The notes: generated from the sequence alone by a model not told the origin. A DNA stretch of 47,962 bases from Firmicutes bacterium ADurb.Bin182 (GCA_002070205.1 MWCU01000058.1:1-47962), one strand, 5' to 3'; numbered from the stretch's first letter, positions 6,154 through 15,144 are shown. Made by a program: numbers and translations.

Positions 6154-7515
6154 ATTATAATACAAAGGAAAACCCGATGTAAAATATCGATAATCAGCAA
6201 TGTTGCCGCGATGTTATTTTTTTTGCCCAGCGTCGTCTATGGCACGGGATCGGTAATTCTAGGGAATCCTCCAGCGGATACAACCGTGGAAACGAACTGC
6301 ATATCGATGATCGTGGCTGACAACGCGAATGGAAGCGTGCTAAAGCAAAAAAGCGAGGATACAAGTTTTGACCTTGCGGGCGGTATGGTTCGCCTGATGG
6401 CGGTACTCACCGCGCTTGATTACCTCAAGCCGGACGATAGCATCTCCATCGATAGCGCGACTCCTTCTCTGCCGGAAGGAGCACGGTTGATTCGGTTTCG
6501 CCGAGATACGGTTGTTGCTGTAACTGATGTGATGGCCGCGATGCTCGTATACTGTGCAAACGACGCGGCGCTCGTCCTGGAAGAAGCTGTCCTTAAGGCT
6601 TCCGGAACGGGCAACTTCGTCGCGCTGATGAACCAAAAAGCTGCGGAGCTTGGTATGGTCAACACTATTTATATGGATCCGACCGGCCTTATAGCGAACG
6701 GCCAGATTACTACGGCGAGGGATCAATTGATCCTCGCTCGAGCTGTTTTTTCATCCGAAGCAATCGATTCCATCTTAAGGCAGGCTGAGTATCAAACCGT
6801 ATCGGCGGACAGTGGATTACCAGAAACAATGATTCAGTATTCGACGATTATGCAAACGGACGACCCGGCATACGACGAGAGGGTAACTGCGGTCGTAAGA
6901 GGCAGCCTTGTGACGGGAACCAGCATACTCGTCCGTGTACAGAGCGGCGAGAGCGATATCATCGTTATCATGATGCATACATCCAGAAACACCGGCGAGA
7001 TATATGCAGCTGTCAAAGAACTGGCAGACGCCTATATCGGTGCGATTCACATCGATGTTCTTCCTTATATACAAGAAAGAAGCGCGGCGCTTAACCAAGG
7101 ATCAGGCCTCGTCGTGCTTCCATGGACGATTGAAGAGGAACAGCCGATGATCATATCCGCGTATGAGGGCTTTGCGTTCGACGCGTCACAGGTTCGAATT
7201 GAACCCGACGAAGCGACTCTTTCGGACGCTGGAGCGGGCGTGATGACCCTTGCCGCCGCGGTGTATTATGGAGATATTCCGTTGGGGACGGTTATCCTGG
7301 CTGCACGCAGCACAACGCAGCAGACACACGATCCGAAAGCCTCACCCGAGCCGACCGTGACGGAAAGCGCCCCCATACCTATGTATGAGTCTGTAGTTGC
7401 GCAAGCGCCTTCCGGCTTTGAGGCATACGGCTGGCTCATCCTTGCGCTTGCCGCGGGGTTGCTGGCGGTTGCGGTGATCGTTATCGGCAAGAAAATCAGA
7501 GAGCGCATTCATTAA
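6154..7515 (+). CDS. Catalytically degenerate D-Ala-D-Ala carboxypeptidase (peptidase S11) homologue, membrane-anchored
   Basis: The product (about 453 residues) has an N-terminal signal peptide (basic RKTRCK, then a hydrophobic core), an S11-like domain and a C-terminal membrane helix with a basic tail (LAAGLLAVAVIVIGKKIRER). The S11 fold is recognisable from TDVMAAMLVYCANDAALVLE and MDPTGL, but the active site is lost. The SxxK position reads AGGMVR instead of A-S-L-T-K, SxN reads CAN, and KTG reads VTG. It should not hydrolyse peptidoglycan and may bind wall or polysaccharide instead. No ATG, GTG or TTG follows the strong AAAGGGGGA (6138-6146); the fitting in-frame codon is ATT at 6154. 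A TTG at 6073 is in frame but has no ribosome site. It is the first gene of the polysaccharide operon. Confidence 0.75.
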   Translation: MIIQRKTRCKISIISNVAAMLFFLPSVVYGTGSVILGNPPADTTVETNCISMIVADNANGSVLKQKSEDTSFDLAGGMVRLMAVLTALDYLKPDDSISIDSATPSLPEGARLIRFRRDTVVAVTDVMAAMLVYCANDAALVLEEAVLKASGTGNFVALMNQKAAELGMVNTIYMDPTGLIANGQITTARDQLILARAVFSSEAIDSILRQAEYQTVSADSGLPETMIQYSTIMQTDDPAYDERVTAVVRGSLVTGTSILVRVQSGESDIIVIMMHTSRNTGEIYAAVKELADAYIGAIHIDVLPYIQERSAALNQGSGLVVLPWTIEEEQPMIISAYEGFAFDASQVRIEPDEATLSDAGAGVMTLAAAVYYGDIPLGTVILAARSTTQQTHDPKASPEPTVTESAPIPMYESVVAQAPSGFEAYGWLILALAAGLLAVAVIVIGKKIRERIH

Positions 7516-7539
7516 GACGCAAAGGATGACGGAATAAAT

Positions 7540-8199
7540 ATGAGGGATTTGACTCTGCGCGACATCTTCAAAGCCATTCTGGACCGCATCGTTTTCGTTG
7601 CGGTCGTACCCGCTGTCGCCGTCATTATCACGGCGTTCGTCTGCTGGAACGTGCTACCGCCGACCTACACGGCGACCACTACAATGTACGTGCTCAACCG
7701 CGCGTCCGAGGAAACCATCAGCTATACGGACGTCAATACGAGCACGCTGCTTGTCAACGACTATCAGGCACTCGCCTCCAGCAACCGTGTCGTAGACGGG
7801 GCCGCGAAAATGATCAGCCTCGAAAACTTCGAGGATTATAAGGTTTCCATTTCCCTGCAGAGCAGCACGCGTCTGATCTCGGTCGATGTAGAGGGCGCAG
7901 ACCCGGCAATGACTGCGAACGTCGCCAACGCCATCGCCGCCAACCTGTCCGATTGCATCCTTGACGTCATGAAGGTTGAGAACATCAGCATCATTGACGC
8001 CGCTGTGCCGCCGATCGAACCTTCAGGGCCGAAGTCGCTTCGAAATACAGCGTTAGCCGGATTGATCGGCCTTGTCTTATCCGTAGGCATTGTGGTCCTT
8101 ATTGAGGCGATGAATACGAAAATACGCACAGCGGATGACGTGCAGGAATTTCTAAAACTTCCTGTATTAACTCAGATACCAAAGTTCATCAGTTACTAA
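7540..8199 (+). CDS. Wzz/CapA-type polysaccharide co-polymerase (BY-kinase adaptor)
   Basis: A 219-residue membrane protein with two membrane helices, at about residues 17-38 and 165-190, enclosing an extracellular Wzz domain. The segment before the second helix is proline-rich (PPIEPSGPKS), as is usual in this family. Such proteins set polysaccharide chain length and, in Firmicutes, activate the separately encoded cytoplasmic tyrosine kinase through their C-terminal tail. That kinase is the next gene, 29 bases downstream. It lies in the same operon as the S11-like gene, 24 bases after its stop. Confidence 0.9.
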   Translation: MRDLTLRDIFKAILDRIVFVAVVPAVAVIITAFVCWNVLPPTYTATTTMYVLNRASEETISYTDVNTSTLLVNDYQALASSNRVVDGAAKMISLENFEDYKVSISLQSSTRLISVDVEGADPAMTANVANAIAANLSDCILDVMKVENISIIDAAVPPIEPSGPKSLRNTALAGLIGLVLSVGIVVLIEAMNTKIRTADDVQEFLKLPVLTQIPKFISY

Positions 8200-8228
8200 C
8201 TTTCTCATGATAAGCCGGAGGAAAGACA

Positions 8229-8972
8229 ATGCCATCAACGAAAAGCATTTATGATATCTATAAAAATGAGCCTGGAGTACAGGAATCTCTGCGTACCTTA
8301 CGGACGAACATACAGTTTTCAAGCATTGATAAGCCGATTAAAACGATAACTGTTACGAGCGTCGCGCCAGGTGAAGGGAAAACAAGCGCTTCATTAATGC
8401 TTGGTCTTGCAATGGCTGAAGCAGGCAAGAAAACGCTCCTGGTCGAGGTCGACTGCCGCCGCCCCATGCTCGGAACAAAGCTCAAGTTAAGGCCGAAATA
8501 TAACTGGACGCAGTGCTTGTATAACGATATACCCGTAAGCAATGCCATTGTTCCAACGATTCTCCGCGATCTTTACTTTATGGATGTTGAGCCCCAAATG
8601 TTGCGTTTAACGGAGGTACTCAACTCGAATAAGTTTAGCGCGATGCTCAGTAAGCTATGTGATGAGTTTGATGTGGTTATTTTTGACACTCCACCCATCG
8701 GTATCTTTATCGAGACTGCTGTACTCGCCAATCAAACAGACGGTACGGTACTGGTTATCAAGACTGGTTTTAATGATATTAAAGAGGAATTAGATGCGAT
8801 CGCTCAACTAGAAAAGGCAAATGCTCATATCCTTGGCGTCGTGCTTAACGGCATGCGGTACACATCAAGTAAATATAGCTATTATCATTATTATAATAAG
8901 AGCAATAAGGATGAAATTGTAAAAATAAAAGGCCGCAAGAGGAGAACTCGCAAACCATCAGCAAAGAGTTGA
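8229..8972 (+). CDS. BY-family tyrosine kinase (CpsD/CapB/EpsB type)
   Basis: Autophosphorylating bacterial tyrosine kinase that works with the Wzz-like adaptor to control polysaccharide export. In 247 residues it has the oligomerisation motif ESLRTLR (about 19-25), Walker A APGEGKTS (46-53), a Walker A' of LLVEVDCRRP (70-79), Walker B VVIFDTPP and a C-terminal tyrosine cluster YSYYHYYNK that would be the phosphorylation site. The tail after it is strongly basic. Start ATG 8229 follows GGAGG. Adaptor, kinase and phosphatase are consecutive, the standard Gram-positive capsule regulatory set. Confidence 0.95.
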   Translation: MPSTKSIYDIYKNEPGVQESLRTLRTNIQFSSIDKPIKTITVTSVAPGEGKTSASLMLGLAMAEAGKKTLLVEVDCRRPMLGTKLKLRPKYNWTQCLYNDIPVSNAIVPTILRDLYFMDVEPQMLRLTEVLNSNKFSAMLSKLCDEFDVVIFDTPPIGIFIETAVLANQTDGTVLVIKTGFNDIKEELDAIAQLEKANAHILGVVLNGMRYTSSKYSYYHYYNKSNKDEIVKIKGRKRRTRKPSAKS

Positions 8973-8990
8973 GCGAACGGAGGGATCGGG

Positions 8991-9644
8991 ATGCTGGACA
9001 GGCACTGCCATATCCTGTATGGCCTAGATGACGGAGCGGTAGATCTCGAAGAATCCGTGGCGATGTTGCGTGCCGCGAGAGCTGCGGGCGTGACGGATAT
9101 CGTCGCGACGCCCCATGTTTTGGATGCATCCTTTGATTTTCTCCTTGCCTGTAAGCGAAAAGAGGAGCTTAAAGACCATGCGTGCAAAATTGGCATTACA
9201 TTGCGGCTCGGTTGCGAAGTGTTCTGGTATGCCCTAAGCGGCCTGACTCCTGAGATGTTATCCCAATGCCGTATAGAAAATACGGATTCCATCCTTGTCG
9301 AGTTCAACTTGCACTCTGAGCTTCCCCGAGACATGATGAAAGGAATCTTCTCGCTCCAACAGGCAGGACTCGAAGTCATCATCGCTCATCCTGAGCGCTA
9401 CGACTGTGTGAAGAAGGACAGCTCAACCGCGCAACAATGGCTGGATATGGGATGTACACTCCAGCTTGATGCGAACGTACTCCTGTTACCCATACTCAGC
9501 CCCACGCGGCGGTGCGCATATGAGATGCTCAAGCGCGGCATGTATCAATACGCTGCGTCAGATGCTCACTGCGTGCGCGATTACGAGCGCTTCGCAAGAT
9601 CCATCGAACTGATTAAAAGGAATTACGGAGGATTGGCGATATGA
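8991..9644 (+). CDS. PHP-family tyrosine-protein phosphatase (CpsB/CapC/YwqE type)
   Basis: Metal-dependent phosphatase that removes phosphate from the tyrosine tail of the preceding kinase. In 217 residues it shows the PHP start DRHCHILYGLDDGA with the HxH metal ligands, then ATPHV, a conserved IIAHPERY block and the final SDAHC. Length is slightly below the usual 240-255, but no motif is missing. ATG 8991 follows GGAGGG. Its stop overlaps the next start by four bases (ATGA), so the two genes are translationally coupled. Confidence 0.93.
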   Translation: MLDRHCHILYGLDDGAVDLEESVAMLRAARAAGVTDIVATPHVLDASFDFLLACKRKEELKDHACKIGITLRLGCEVFWYALSGLTPEMLSQCRIENTDSILVEFNLHSELPRDMMKGIFSLQQAGLEVIIAHPERYDCVKKDSSTAQQWLDMGCTLQLDANVLLLPILSPTRRCAYEMLKRGMYQYAASDAHCVRDYERFARSIELIKRNYGGLAI

Positions 9645-10714
9645 AAAACGAAGCGAAAAAGAAGCTGTCGGCAGGCAGAATCGTATTAATCGCGTTCGCT
9701 GCAATATTTGTTGTCGGGCTCGGCATATTTGGTTATCTGTACGCCAAACTGAGTAGCATGCAGGAAAACATCATTCCCGTAACGAGTAAGCCGACCATGC
9801 AAGCTCTTTCAACCCCTGCGCCCGTACCATCCCTGACGCCGATCGCAGGTACGCCGGAAGATATCGGCGAGGACCATGACGACCCGGTCGAAACGGATCA
9901 GATCGGCGAGGACCCGATCTACAACACGGACGCTATTGACGAAGCCGTGATCAACATTCTAATCCTAGGTGAGGATACGCGCCCGACCGAAACGAATGCG
10001 GGCCGTTCGGACAGTATGATGCTGCTCTCCTACAACAGCGAGACGAACGAAGCGAAACTCGTTTCATTCTTGCGCGACACTTATATTTACATCCCGGGGC
10101 GTGAGCGGTGGAACCGCATCAACACGGCTTACCGCTTCGGCGGCATCGGATTGACGATCAACACCATCAACGAAAACTTCGGGCTGGACATTCAGTATTA
10201 CATCATTACCGATTTCCAGAATATGGTGAAGATCGTGGATACGCTTGGAGGACTGGAACTGCGCATCACACAAAAAGAAGCGACTTATATCAATAAGTAT
10301 ACGCAGACCGAACCGCTGCCCGAGGAGGAAGGCACGTATGTGCTCACCGGCGAGCAGGTGCTCATACACTGCCGCAATCGTAGAACGGGAGACGGCGACT
10401 GGGGACGCACGCGCCGCCAGCGCCAGGTCATGCTCGCACTGTTCAATCGCGCTAAACAGGAACGCAACGTGAGCACGCTGACTTCCCTCGCCAATCAACT
10501 GCTGCCATATGTCCGAACCAATATTGATGCAACGACACTGATACAATTAGGCGCGGACGCAGTCTTCTCGGAAAATTTTACACTAGAGAGCGGGACCGTG
10601 CCCTTTAAGGATACATGGAAATACGCGAGCATCGACGGCAAGAGCGTCGTCACGATTGATCTCGAGGAGAATAAGGAGCTTTTGCACGATTTCCTGTTCG
10701 GTGAAAGCGATTGA
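9641..10714 (+). CDS. LytR-CpsA-Psr (LCP) family ligase
   Basis: LCP proteins transfer undecaprenyl-linked polysaccharide to peptidoglycan at the outer face of the membrane. The 357-residue product has a single N-terminal membrane helix (about 13-35), a proline- and acid-rich linker (about 45-100) and the LCP domain. That domain includes NILILGEDTRP, GRSDSMML, SFLRDTYIYIPG and NTAYRFGG, with the conserved arginines and aspartates that hold the pyrophosphate-lipid, then a C-terminal TRRQRQVMLAL block. It starts inside the phosphatase stop codon. It probably attaches the polymer made by this locus, or that of its lost partner genes. Confidence 0.93.
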   Translation: MKNEAKKKLSAGRIVLIAFAAIFVVGLGIFGYLYAKLSSMQENIIPVTSKPTMQALSTPAPVPSLTPIAGTPEDIGEDHDDPVETDQIGEDPIYNTDAIDEAVINILILGEDTRPTETNAGRSDSMMLLSYNSETNEAKLVSFLRDTYIYIPGRERWNRINTAYRFGGIGLTINTINENFGLDIQYYIITDFQNMVKIVDTLGGLELRITQKEATYINKYTQTEPLPEEEGTYVLTGEQVLIHCRNRRTGDGDWGRTRRQRQVMLALFNRAKQERNVSTLTSLANQLLPYVRTNIDATTLIQLGADAVFSENFTLESGTVPFKDTWKYASIDGKSVVTIDLEENKELLHDFLFGESD

Positions 10715-10729
10715 AGGGAATGATGGGAT

Positions 10730-12784
10730 ATGGGCGAAATGGGTCTTTCTGAAAGCGTAACAACGATTCGATCGCAAAGCACGAAAACCGAGCGTTGGTT
10801 TCGCTCCTTTGGATTGTTGCTGTTGGATGCGGTGTTGGTGGCCGCAGCTATCGAGATTTCGATCCTGCTCCGGTTTGAAACCGATTTTCGCACGAGCGGC
10901 GCTCCGGGCGATTTTTTCGCTTATCTACCGATTTATGAGGCCGTGTTCCTCCCCACTTTGCTGTTTGGAGGTCTCTATCGGATCTATTGGAAATATGCGG
11001 GCCTACGCGAAGTCGTGTTGGTATTTATACTATGCACCGTTTCCAGTGGTATTGTTTATATCCTCAACGACATTTTTACATTCGGTTTTTCCCGTGCAGT
11101 CGTTGCTATGGCGGCCGTATGTACCGCGCTGGCAATCGTTGCGTCGCGTATCTTTGGCCGCGGCATGCGGTTCCTGCACAGGACGGCGCTCCACATCAAG
11201 AACAGGGACCATTACAAAAGAGTCATGATCATCGGCGCGGGTAGCGGCGGATCCAATGTGCTCGCGTTATATAAGAAGAAGATGTACGAAAACATCATCC
11301 CGGTGTTGATCGTAGATGACGATCCCGCAAAGCGGTCCTATCGCCTTGATAATGTTCCTATCCTCGGCGGCAGGAAGGATATTCCGGGACTGGCCCAAAA
11401 ATATAACATACAAGAGATCGTGATCTCCATTAACCCCGCGCATATCGCGGATATGGATGAGTTGATCCACTTTTGCAGGCAAACGGCTTGCAGAATCCGA
11501 ATCTTGGCCGGGATCGACAACATAGACAAACAGAATCAAGTGACAAAGACCTGGATTAAGGATCTGGATATCGCCGATTTTTTGATGCGCAATGAGGAGC
11601 ACTTGGATCTTTCCTCCGTAAGCGCATATTTGAAGGATAAGACAGTCCTCATTACGGGTGGCGGTGGTTCGATCGGCTCCGAGCTTTGCCGGCAGGTTAT
11701 GCGCTTTGCACCCAAGCAACTCGTCATCTTCGATATTTATGAGAACAACGCGTATGAGCTTGAATGTGAACTCAAGCAGAATTTCAATGGTGCCTGCCGT
11801 GAGGAGGTCGTCATTGGCTCGATCCGCGATATTCGAAGGCTGCAGGAGGTATTCACCAAATATAGGCCGGATGTGGTGTTCCATGCCGCCGCGCATAAGC
11901 ATGTACCTCTGATGGAGACATCCTACGGTGAAGCTATCAAGAACAACATATTCGGCACACGCAACCTGCTGGAAGTATCGGCCGCGAATGGCGTTGAACG
12001 TTTCGTCATGCTCTCAACTGACAAAGCGGTTAATCCCACTAACATCATGGGTGCGACGAAACGTATCAACGAAATGCTGGTTCAGATATTTGCGAAGACC
12101 AGCAGCATGAAATGCATGATGGTTCGTTTCGGGAACGTTCTTGGATCCCATGGAAGCGTCATCCCGCTCTTTGAAATGCAGATTAAAAAGGGAGGCCCCG
12201 TCACCGTCACGCACCCGGATATTGTCCGATACTTTATGACGATCCCCGAAGCGGCGCAGCTCGTCCTGCAGGCAGGCGCGTTCGCACAGAACGGGGCGTT
12301 GTACGCGCTCGATATGGGAGAGCCGATTCGCATTATGGACCTCGCGAAAAAAGTCATCCGCTTCCACGGGTATGAGCCGGATGTGGATATGCCTATCAAG
12401 ATCACGGGTCTTCGTCCCGGTGAGAAGCTCTATGAGGAACTGATATCCGAGAAAGAGTTCCAGCGCCTGATCGCCACGGAGAACGAAAAGATATTCGTCG
12501 TCCCCACGACCGACATCGATGAGAAGTGGTTCTATGAACACCTGGCAGCTCTTGAAAGAGAGGTGATTGGTGGCCGCTTTGAGGGCGATGACAGAAAAGC
12601 GGCGATACAGGCGATGATCAAGGAGATTGTGCCGTGCTATACGCCCAATGGCAACGGCAAGAAACAGGCGCCGAAGCAAGCGCAGACCCAAGGCTTGGAT
12701 TTGGATTTCTCAGAAGTGCAACGGCAGTCGCGGGATGCCGGCTTAAGCGCGACGCCGCCCTATCAGGCAGAAGGCGATCTGTAA
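10730..12784 (+). CDS. UDP-GlcNAc 4,6-dehydratase-type protein (CapD/EpsC/WbpM family)
   Basis: A 684-residue inner-membrane protein of the large WbpM/PglF type, which converts UDP-GlcNAc to the 4-keto-6-deoxy sugar used for rare sugars in capsules. About four membrane helices occupy residues 20-140. A first Rossmann domain (about 160-270, IIGAGSGGSN) and the catalytic short-chain dehydrogenase domain follow (NAD-binding TGGGGSIGSE at about 308-317). The LSTDKAVNPTNIMGATKR block carries the S-M-K form of the active site, Met replacing Tyr, as known for this subfamily. The last ~60 residues are Gln/Pro-rich. It is 15 bases after the LCP gene. Confidence 0.93.
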   Translation: MGEMGLSESVTTIRSQSTKTERWFRSFGLLLLDAVLVAAAIEISILLRFETDFRTSGAPGDFFAYLPIYEAVFLPTLLFGGLYRIYWKYAGLREVVLVFILCTVSSGIVYILNDIFTFGFSRAVVAMAAVCTALAIVASRIFGRGMRFLHRTALHIKNRDHYKRVMIIGAGSGGSNVLALYKKKMYENIIPVLIVDDDPAKRSYRLDNVPILGGRKDIPGLAQKYNIQEIVISINPAHIADMDELIHFCRQTACRIRILAGIDNIDKQNQVTKTWIKDLDIADFLMRNEEHLDLSSVSAYLKDKTVLITGGGGSIGSELCRQVMRFAPKQLVIFDIYENNAYELECELKQNFNGACREEVVIGSIRDIRRLQEVFTKYRPDVVFHAAAHKHVPLMETSYGEAIKNNIFGTRNLLEVSAANGVERFVMLSTDKAVNPTNIMGATKRINEMLVQIFAKTSSMKCMMVRFGNVLGSHGSVIPLFEMQIKKGGPVTVTHPDIVRYFMTIPEAAQLVLQAGAFAQNGALYALDMGEPIRIMDLAKKVIRFHGYEPDVDMPIKITGLRPGEKLYEELISEKEFQRLIATENEKIFVVPTTDIDEKWFYEHLAALEREVIGGRFEGDDRKAAIQAMIKEIVPCYTPNGNGKKQAPKQAQTQGLDLDFSEVQRQSRDAGLSATPPYQAEGDL

Positions 12785-12824
12785 CGCAACGGACGTGCCG
12801 GGAATCGGTCGAAGGAGATTATCC

Positions 12825-13346
12825 ATGGAGGAGCTGGGACAAGACGTCTATTGCCTATTCTGCATTGCGGGCGGCGAAAGTTCGGTCGTGAAGAATCTGC
12901 ACAGGCAGGGCTATCAGGCCATCTCGCCCATCGTCTTAAAGTGGAAGCCCGTCAACGGACAATTGAAGAAGCGTCCTGACAGGCTGCTTCCGGGATATAT
13001 TTTTTTTGAGACCGACCGGAACAACATGCCTGATTGGAGCGATATACGAACCATTCGTAAGGTTCTGCGTATCCTGCAATACGATGACGGCACCCGTGCC
13101 TTGCGCGATGCCGATTATGAGTTTGTCCAATGGCTCAAACGCTATTCGGGCGTGATCGATGTTTCCCAGGCAGTTCAGGAAGGAACGAAAATCCGGTTCG
13201 TGAACGGCCCGCTCAAGGACCTCAGCGGCACCGTTGTAAAGGTCAATAAGAGCAGGAAGCAGGTTGCGGTCAACCTTGGAACCGAGAGTGCGATCAAGAT
13301 CGTCTGGTGCGGGATTGAGTATGTAGAAGCGGAGATAGAGGGATAG
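12825..13346 (+). CDS. LoaP-like specialised NusG paralogue (transcription antiterminator)
   Basis: The 173-residue product has an NGN domain (start QDVYCLFCIAGGESSVVKNL, central LPGYIFFETD) and a C-terminal KOW domain (KIRFVNGPLKDLSGTVVKVN). These are the features of LoaP-type NusG relatives that load onto RNA polymerase at one operon and let it read through terminators. In Firmicutes loaP genes lie beside long polysaccharide or antibiotic operons, usually at their start. Here it is the last gene of the cluster, 41 bases after the dehydratase, and no biosynthetic genes follow. ATG 12825 is chosen for its AAGGAG site; an upstream in-frame ATG (12795) has none. UpxY/RfaH-type relatives are the alternative name. 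Confidence 0.85.
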   Translation: MEELGQDVYCLFCIAGGESSVVKNLHRQGYQAISPIVLKWKPVNGQLKKRPDRLLPGYIFFETDRNNMPDWSDIRTIRKVLRILQYDDGTRALRDADYEFVQWLKRYSGVIDVSQAVQEGTKIRFVNGPLKDLSGTVVKVNKSRKQVAVNLGTESAIKIVWCGIEYVEAEIEG

Positions 13347-13412
13347 CGTCCGCAGATAACGACCAATTGCGAAGTGAGTTTGCCCGGACCATTCGCCTCC
13401 CGCATATGATGT

Positions 13413-13895
13413 TTATTTTCGTGCTTTACCGGCGAGCCTCCACACCAGCAGAACACCCATGAGCCCGCACGCCGCGCCCGCGAAATCCAGAAGCACATCC
13501 GAAACTTGCGAACCCCTGTTTGAAAGTATCTGAATCGCCTCGTCTGCCACAGCGACGGCCAAGCTGAAAGACAGACAGTTCGCGATCGACTGCAACCCCA
13601 CGCGTCGACGCGCAACGACGAAGGAAGCAAGCAGCACGCCGAGAAATCCGTATTCGCAAAAGTGGGCGAGTTTGCGTACCAGATGGTCGGTGACATTGCC
13701 TTTGCCGACGAACACCTCGAGCAGTGGAGACACCAGTTTGAGGATGCCAAGGCTTTTTTCCTGAGATACGGGGATGCTCTCCAGCGAGTTTCCCCAGATG
13801 AAAGCAAGAACCGCTCCAATGAGGATAGCGTAAATTAGAAAAGTATGCCTGTGTTTTCTAATGCCTAGATGATTGCTCTGCATATCATATCCCAT
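13413..13895 (-). CDS. VanZ-like membrane protein
   Basis: A 160-residue protein with four predicted membrane helices and the VanZ signatures: VRKLAHFCEYGFLGVLL after the first loop, DEAIQIL, and RGSQVSDVLLDFAGAACG before the last helix. VanZ-like proteins are widespread in Firmicutes, sit in the cell membrane and have been tied to teicoplanin and lipoglycopeptide tolerance; their biochemistry is not settled. It is convergent with the LoaP gene, with no clear terminator between them. The start may be ATG 13895 or 13883; neither has a strong ribosome site. Confidence 0.85.
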   Translation of the reverse strand: MGYDMQSNHLGIRKHRHTFLIYAILIGAVLAFIWGNSLESIPVSQEKSLGILKLVSPLLEVFVGKGNVTDHLVRKLAHFCEYGFLGVLLASFVVARRRVGLQSIANCLSFSLAVAVADEAIQILSNRGSQVSDVLLDFAGAACGLMGVLLVWRLAGKARK

Positions 13896-14143
13896 TCGCG
13901 CCGCCTGTTTGGATTATTTTCGATATTCATATCCGAACGATTGGGAATCTATAAGTTTCCGGCGGACGTAGCGAATAAAATATACCACATAAACTGCACG
14001 TTTTACAGATATTTCTCATACCTGAAGGGCGATAAAAGTAAAAGCCTATTTTTCAGGGCATATTGTTCTGGTTGGAATAATGCAATCAATGCGGTTTATT
14101 TCAGCAGTATGGATATTATCTACGTTGGTAGTCTTAGGTACCG

Positions 14144-15005
14144 TCAACCATTTTTCGCACAATTGCCTCGCCTGGTGTTTGGATCCGCTGATCTGCAAGG
14201 CATCATCCTCCCGACTATCAAGATACTTCACGTTCATATGGGGAGTGGAGCCTCAATTGGAACCCTCCATATGCCGGAAGCAGGTGCAGACAAGCATGAG
14301 CGCGGAATGGCCGTCAAGGAACGTACCAACTACCTTTGTACGTTGCCGTATCTCCCGGTTCATCTGCTCAATGGCGTTTTGCTGTGGATTATCGTCTAGT
14401 GTTCTTGTGGAAAGCGCATGTAAGTCAGCATCTGTGGATTATCGTCTAGTGTTCTTGTGGAAAGCGCATGTAAGTCAGCATCTCTAGAATGCCTTGTTCG
14501 ACTATATTCAACGCCTTTGAGCTTCATTCCTGCAGTTTCTGACCACAGCCTTTGCTTTCTCCAAAGCCTTCGCCTTGTCCTCCTAGGCGTAGATCACCTT
14601 GAGTATAGCTGCCGCCAGCTTGACCTTGGAGCGCAGCATCACGAAAAAAAGTTGCGAGAGAAATATACCATGCAGCGCTGAAATCTCGATGCGAGAGATG
14701 TCTGACGGATCGCTTCGAGTAAGTCTAGATATTTATCGCAAATGAAAAGATGCGTTCCGCCCGGCCGAGCTGTTTCAAATTTTATATGAAGCTAAGTCAG
14801 CTCTCCTAATCCTGCGTCATACCTTCCGTTGCGCCGATGACTTCCCGATAACCGTCCTGATTGAATGCCATGACCACCAGAATAGCCATATTCTAAAATT
14901 CTATACCCCAGTTCTGCTTCAGGTAGATGCCGTCTAGATACACATACGGGTACTTGCCCTGCAACGGCTGCTGCCAAAATTGTTCGCGGTATTTACTACT
15001 GCATT
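14144..15005 (-). pseudogene. Decayed IS256-family (mutator-type) transposase
   Basis: Read on the minus strand from about 15005, the fragments match an IS256-type transposase in order: YPYVYLDGIYLKQNWG (with the first catalytic Asp), then MAILVVMAFNQDGYREVIGA, VKLAAAILKVIYA, EDKAKALEKAKAVV, and C-terminal MNREIRQRTKVVGTFLDG and MLVCTCFRHMEG. It ends DPNTRRGNCAKNG with a stop at 14144. Several in-frame stop codons (for example at WGIEF*N and MTQD*ES), frameshifts and a 50-bp tandem duplication break it. The N-terminal third is missing. This is a fossil element, not active. Confidence 0.85.
14382..14483. repeat. Exact 50-bp tandem duplication inside the IS256 relic
   Basis: The unit starting CTGTGGATTATCGTCTAGTG occurs twice in a row (14382-14431 and 14432-14481), with two further matching bases, without any mismatch. 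Fifty is not a multiple of three, so it also shifts the transposase frame. Perfect identity suggests a recent slippage or recombination event, or an assembly artefact. Confidence 0.95.
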
Positions 15006-15080
15006 TTTACTGTTTCCCACGTAAAATAGATGCAGTAAAACGATGCATTATGGACATAATTGACTCAGTGTAAAATCAAA

Positions 15081-15104
15081 GAAATGCCTGAAATCAGGCG
15101 TTTC
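15081..15104 (+). terminator. Rho-independent terminator-like hairpin
   Basis: GAAATGCCTG and CAGGCGTTTC form a 10-bp stem with one G-U pair around AAAT, followed by TTAGGTTTTT. It lies between the IS256 relic and the tRNA fragment array. No gene is evident directly upstream on this strand. Confidence 0.55.
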
Positions 15105-15144
15105 TTAGGTTTTTAGCTCCTTTGCAAACATCTATTTTGACATT

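Noticed and set aside
13869..14399. 176-codon plus-strand ORF
   Set aside because: It runs opposite the VanZ upstream region and the IS256 relic; the minus strand carries clear transposase homology, so the plus frame is a shadow.
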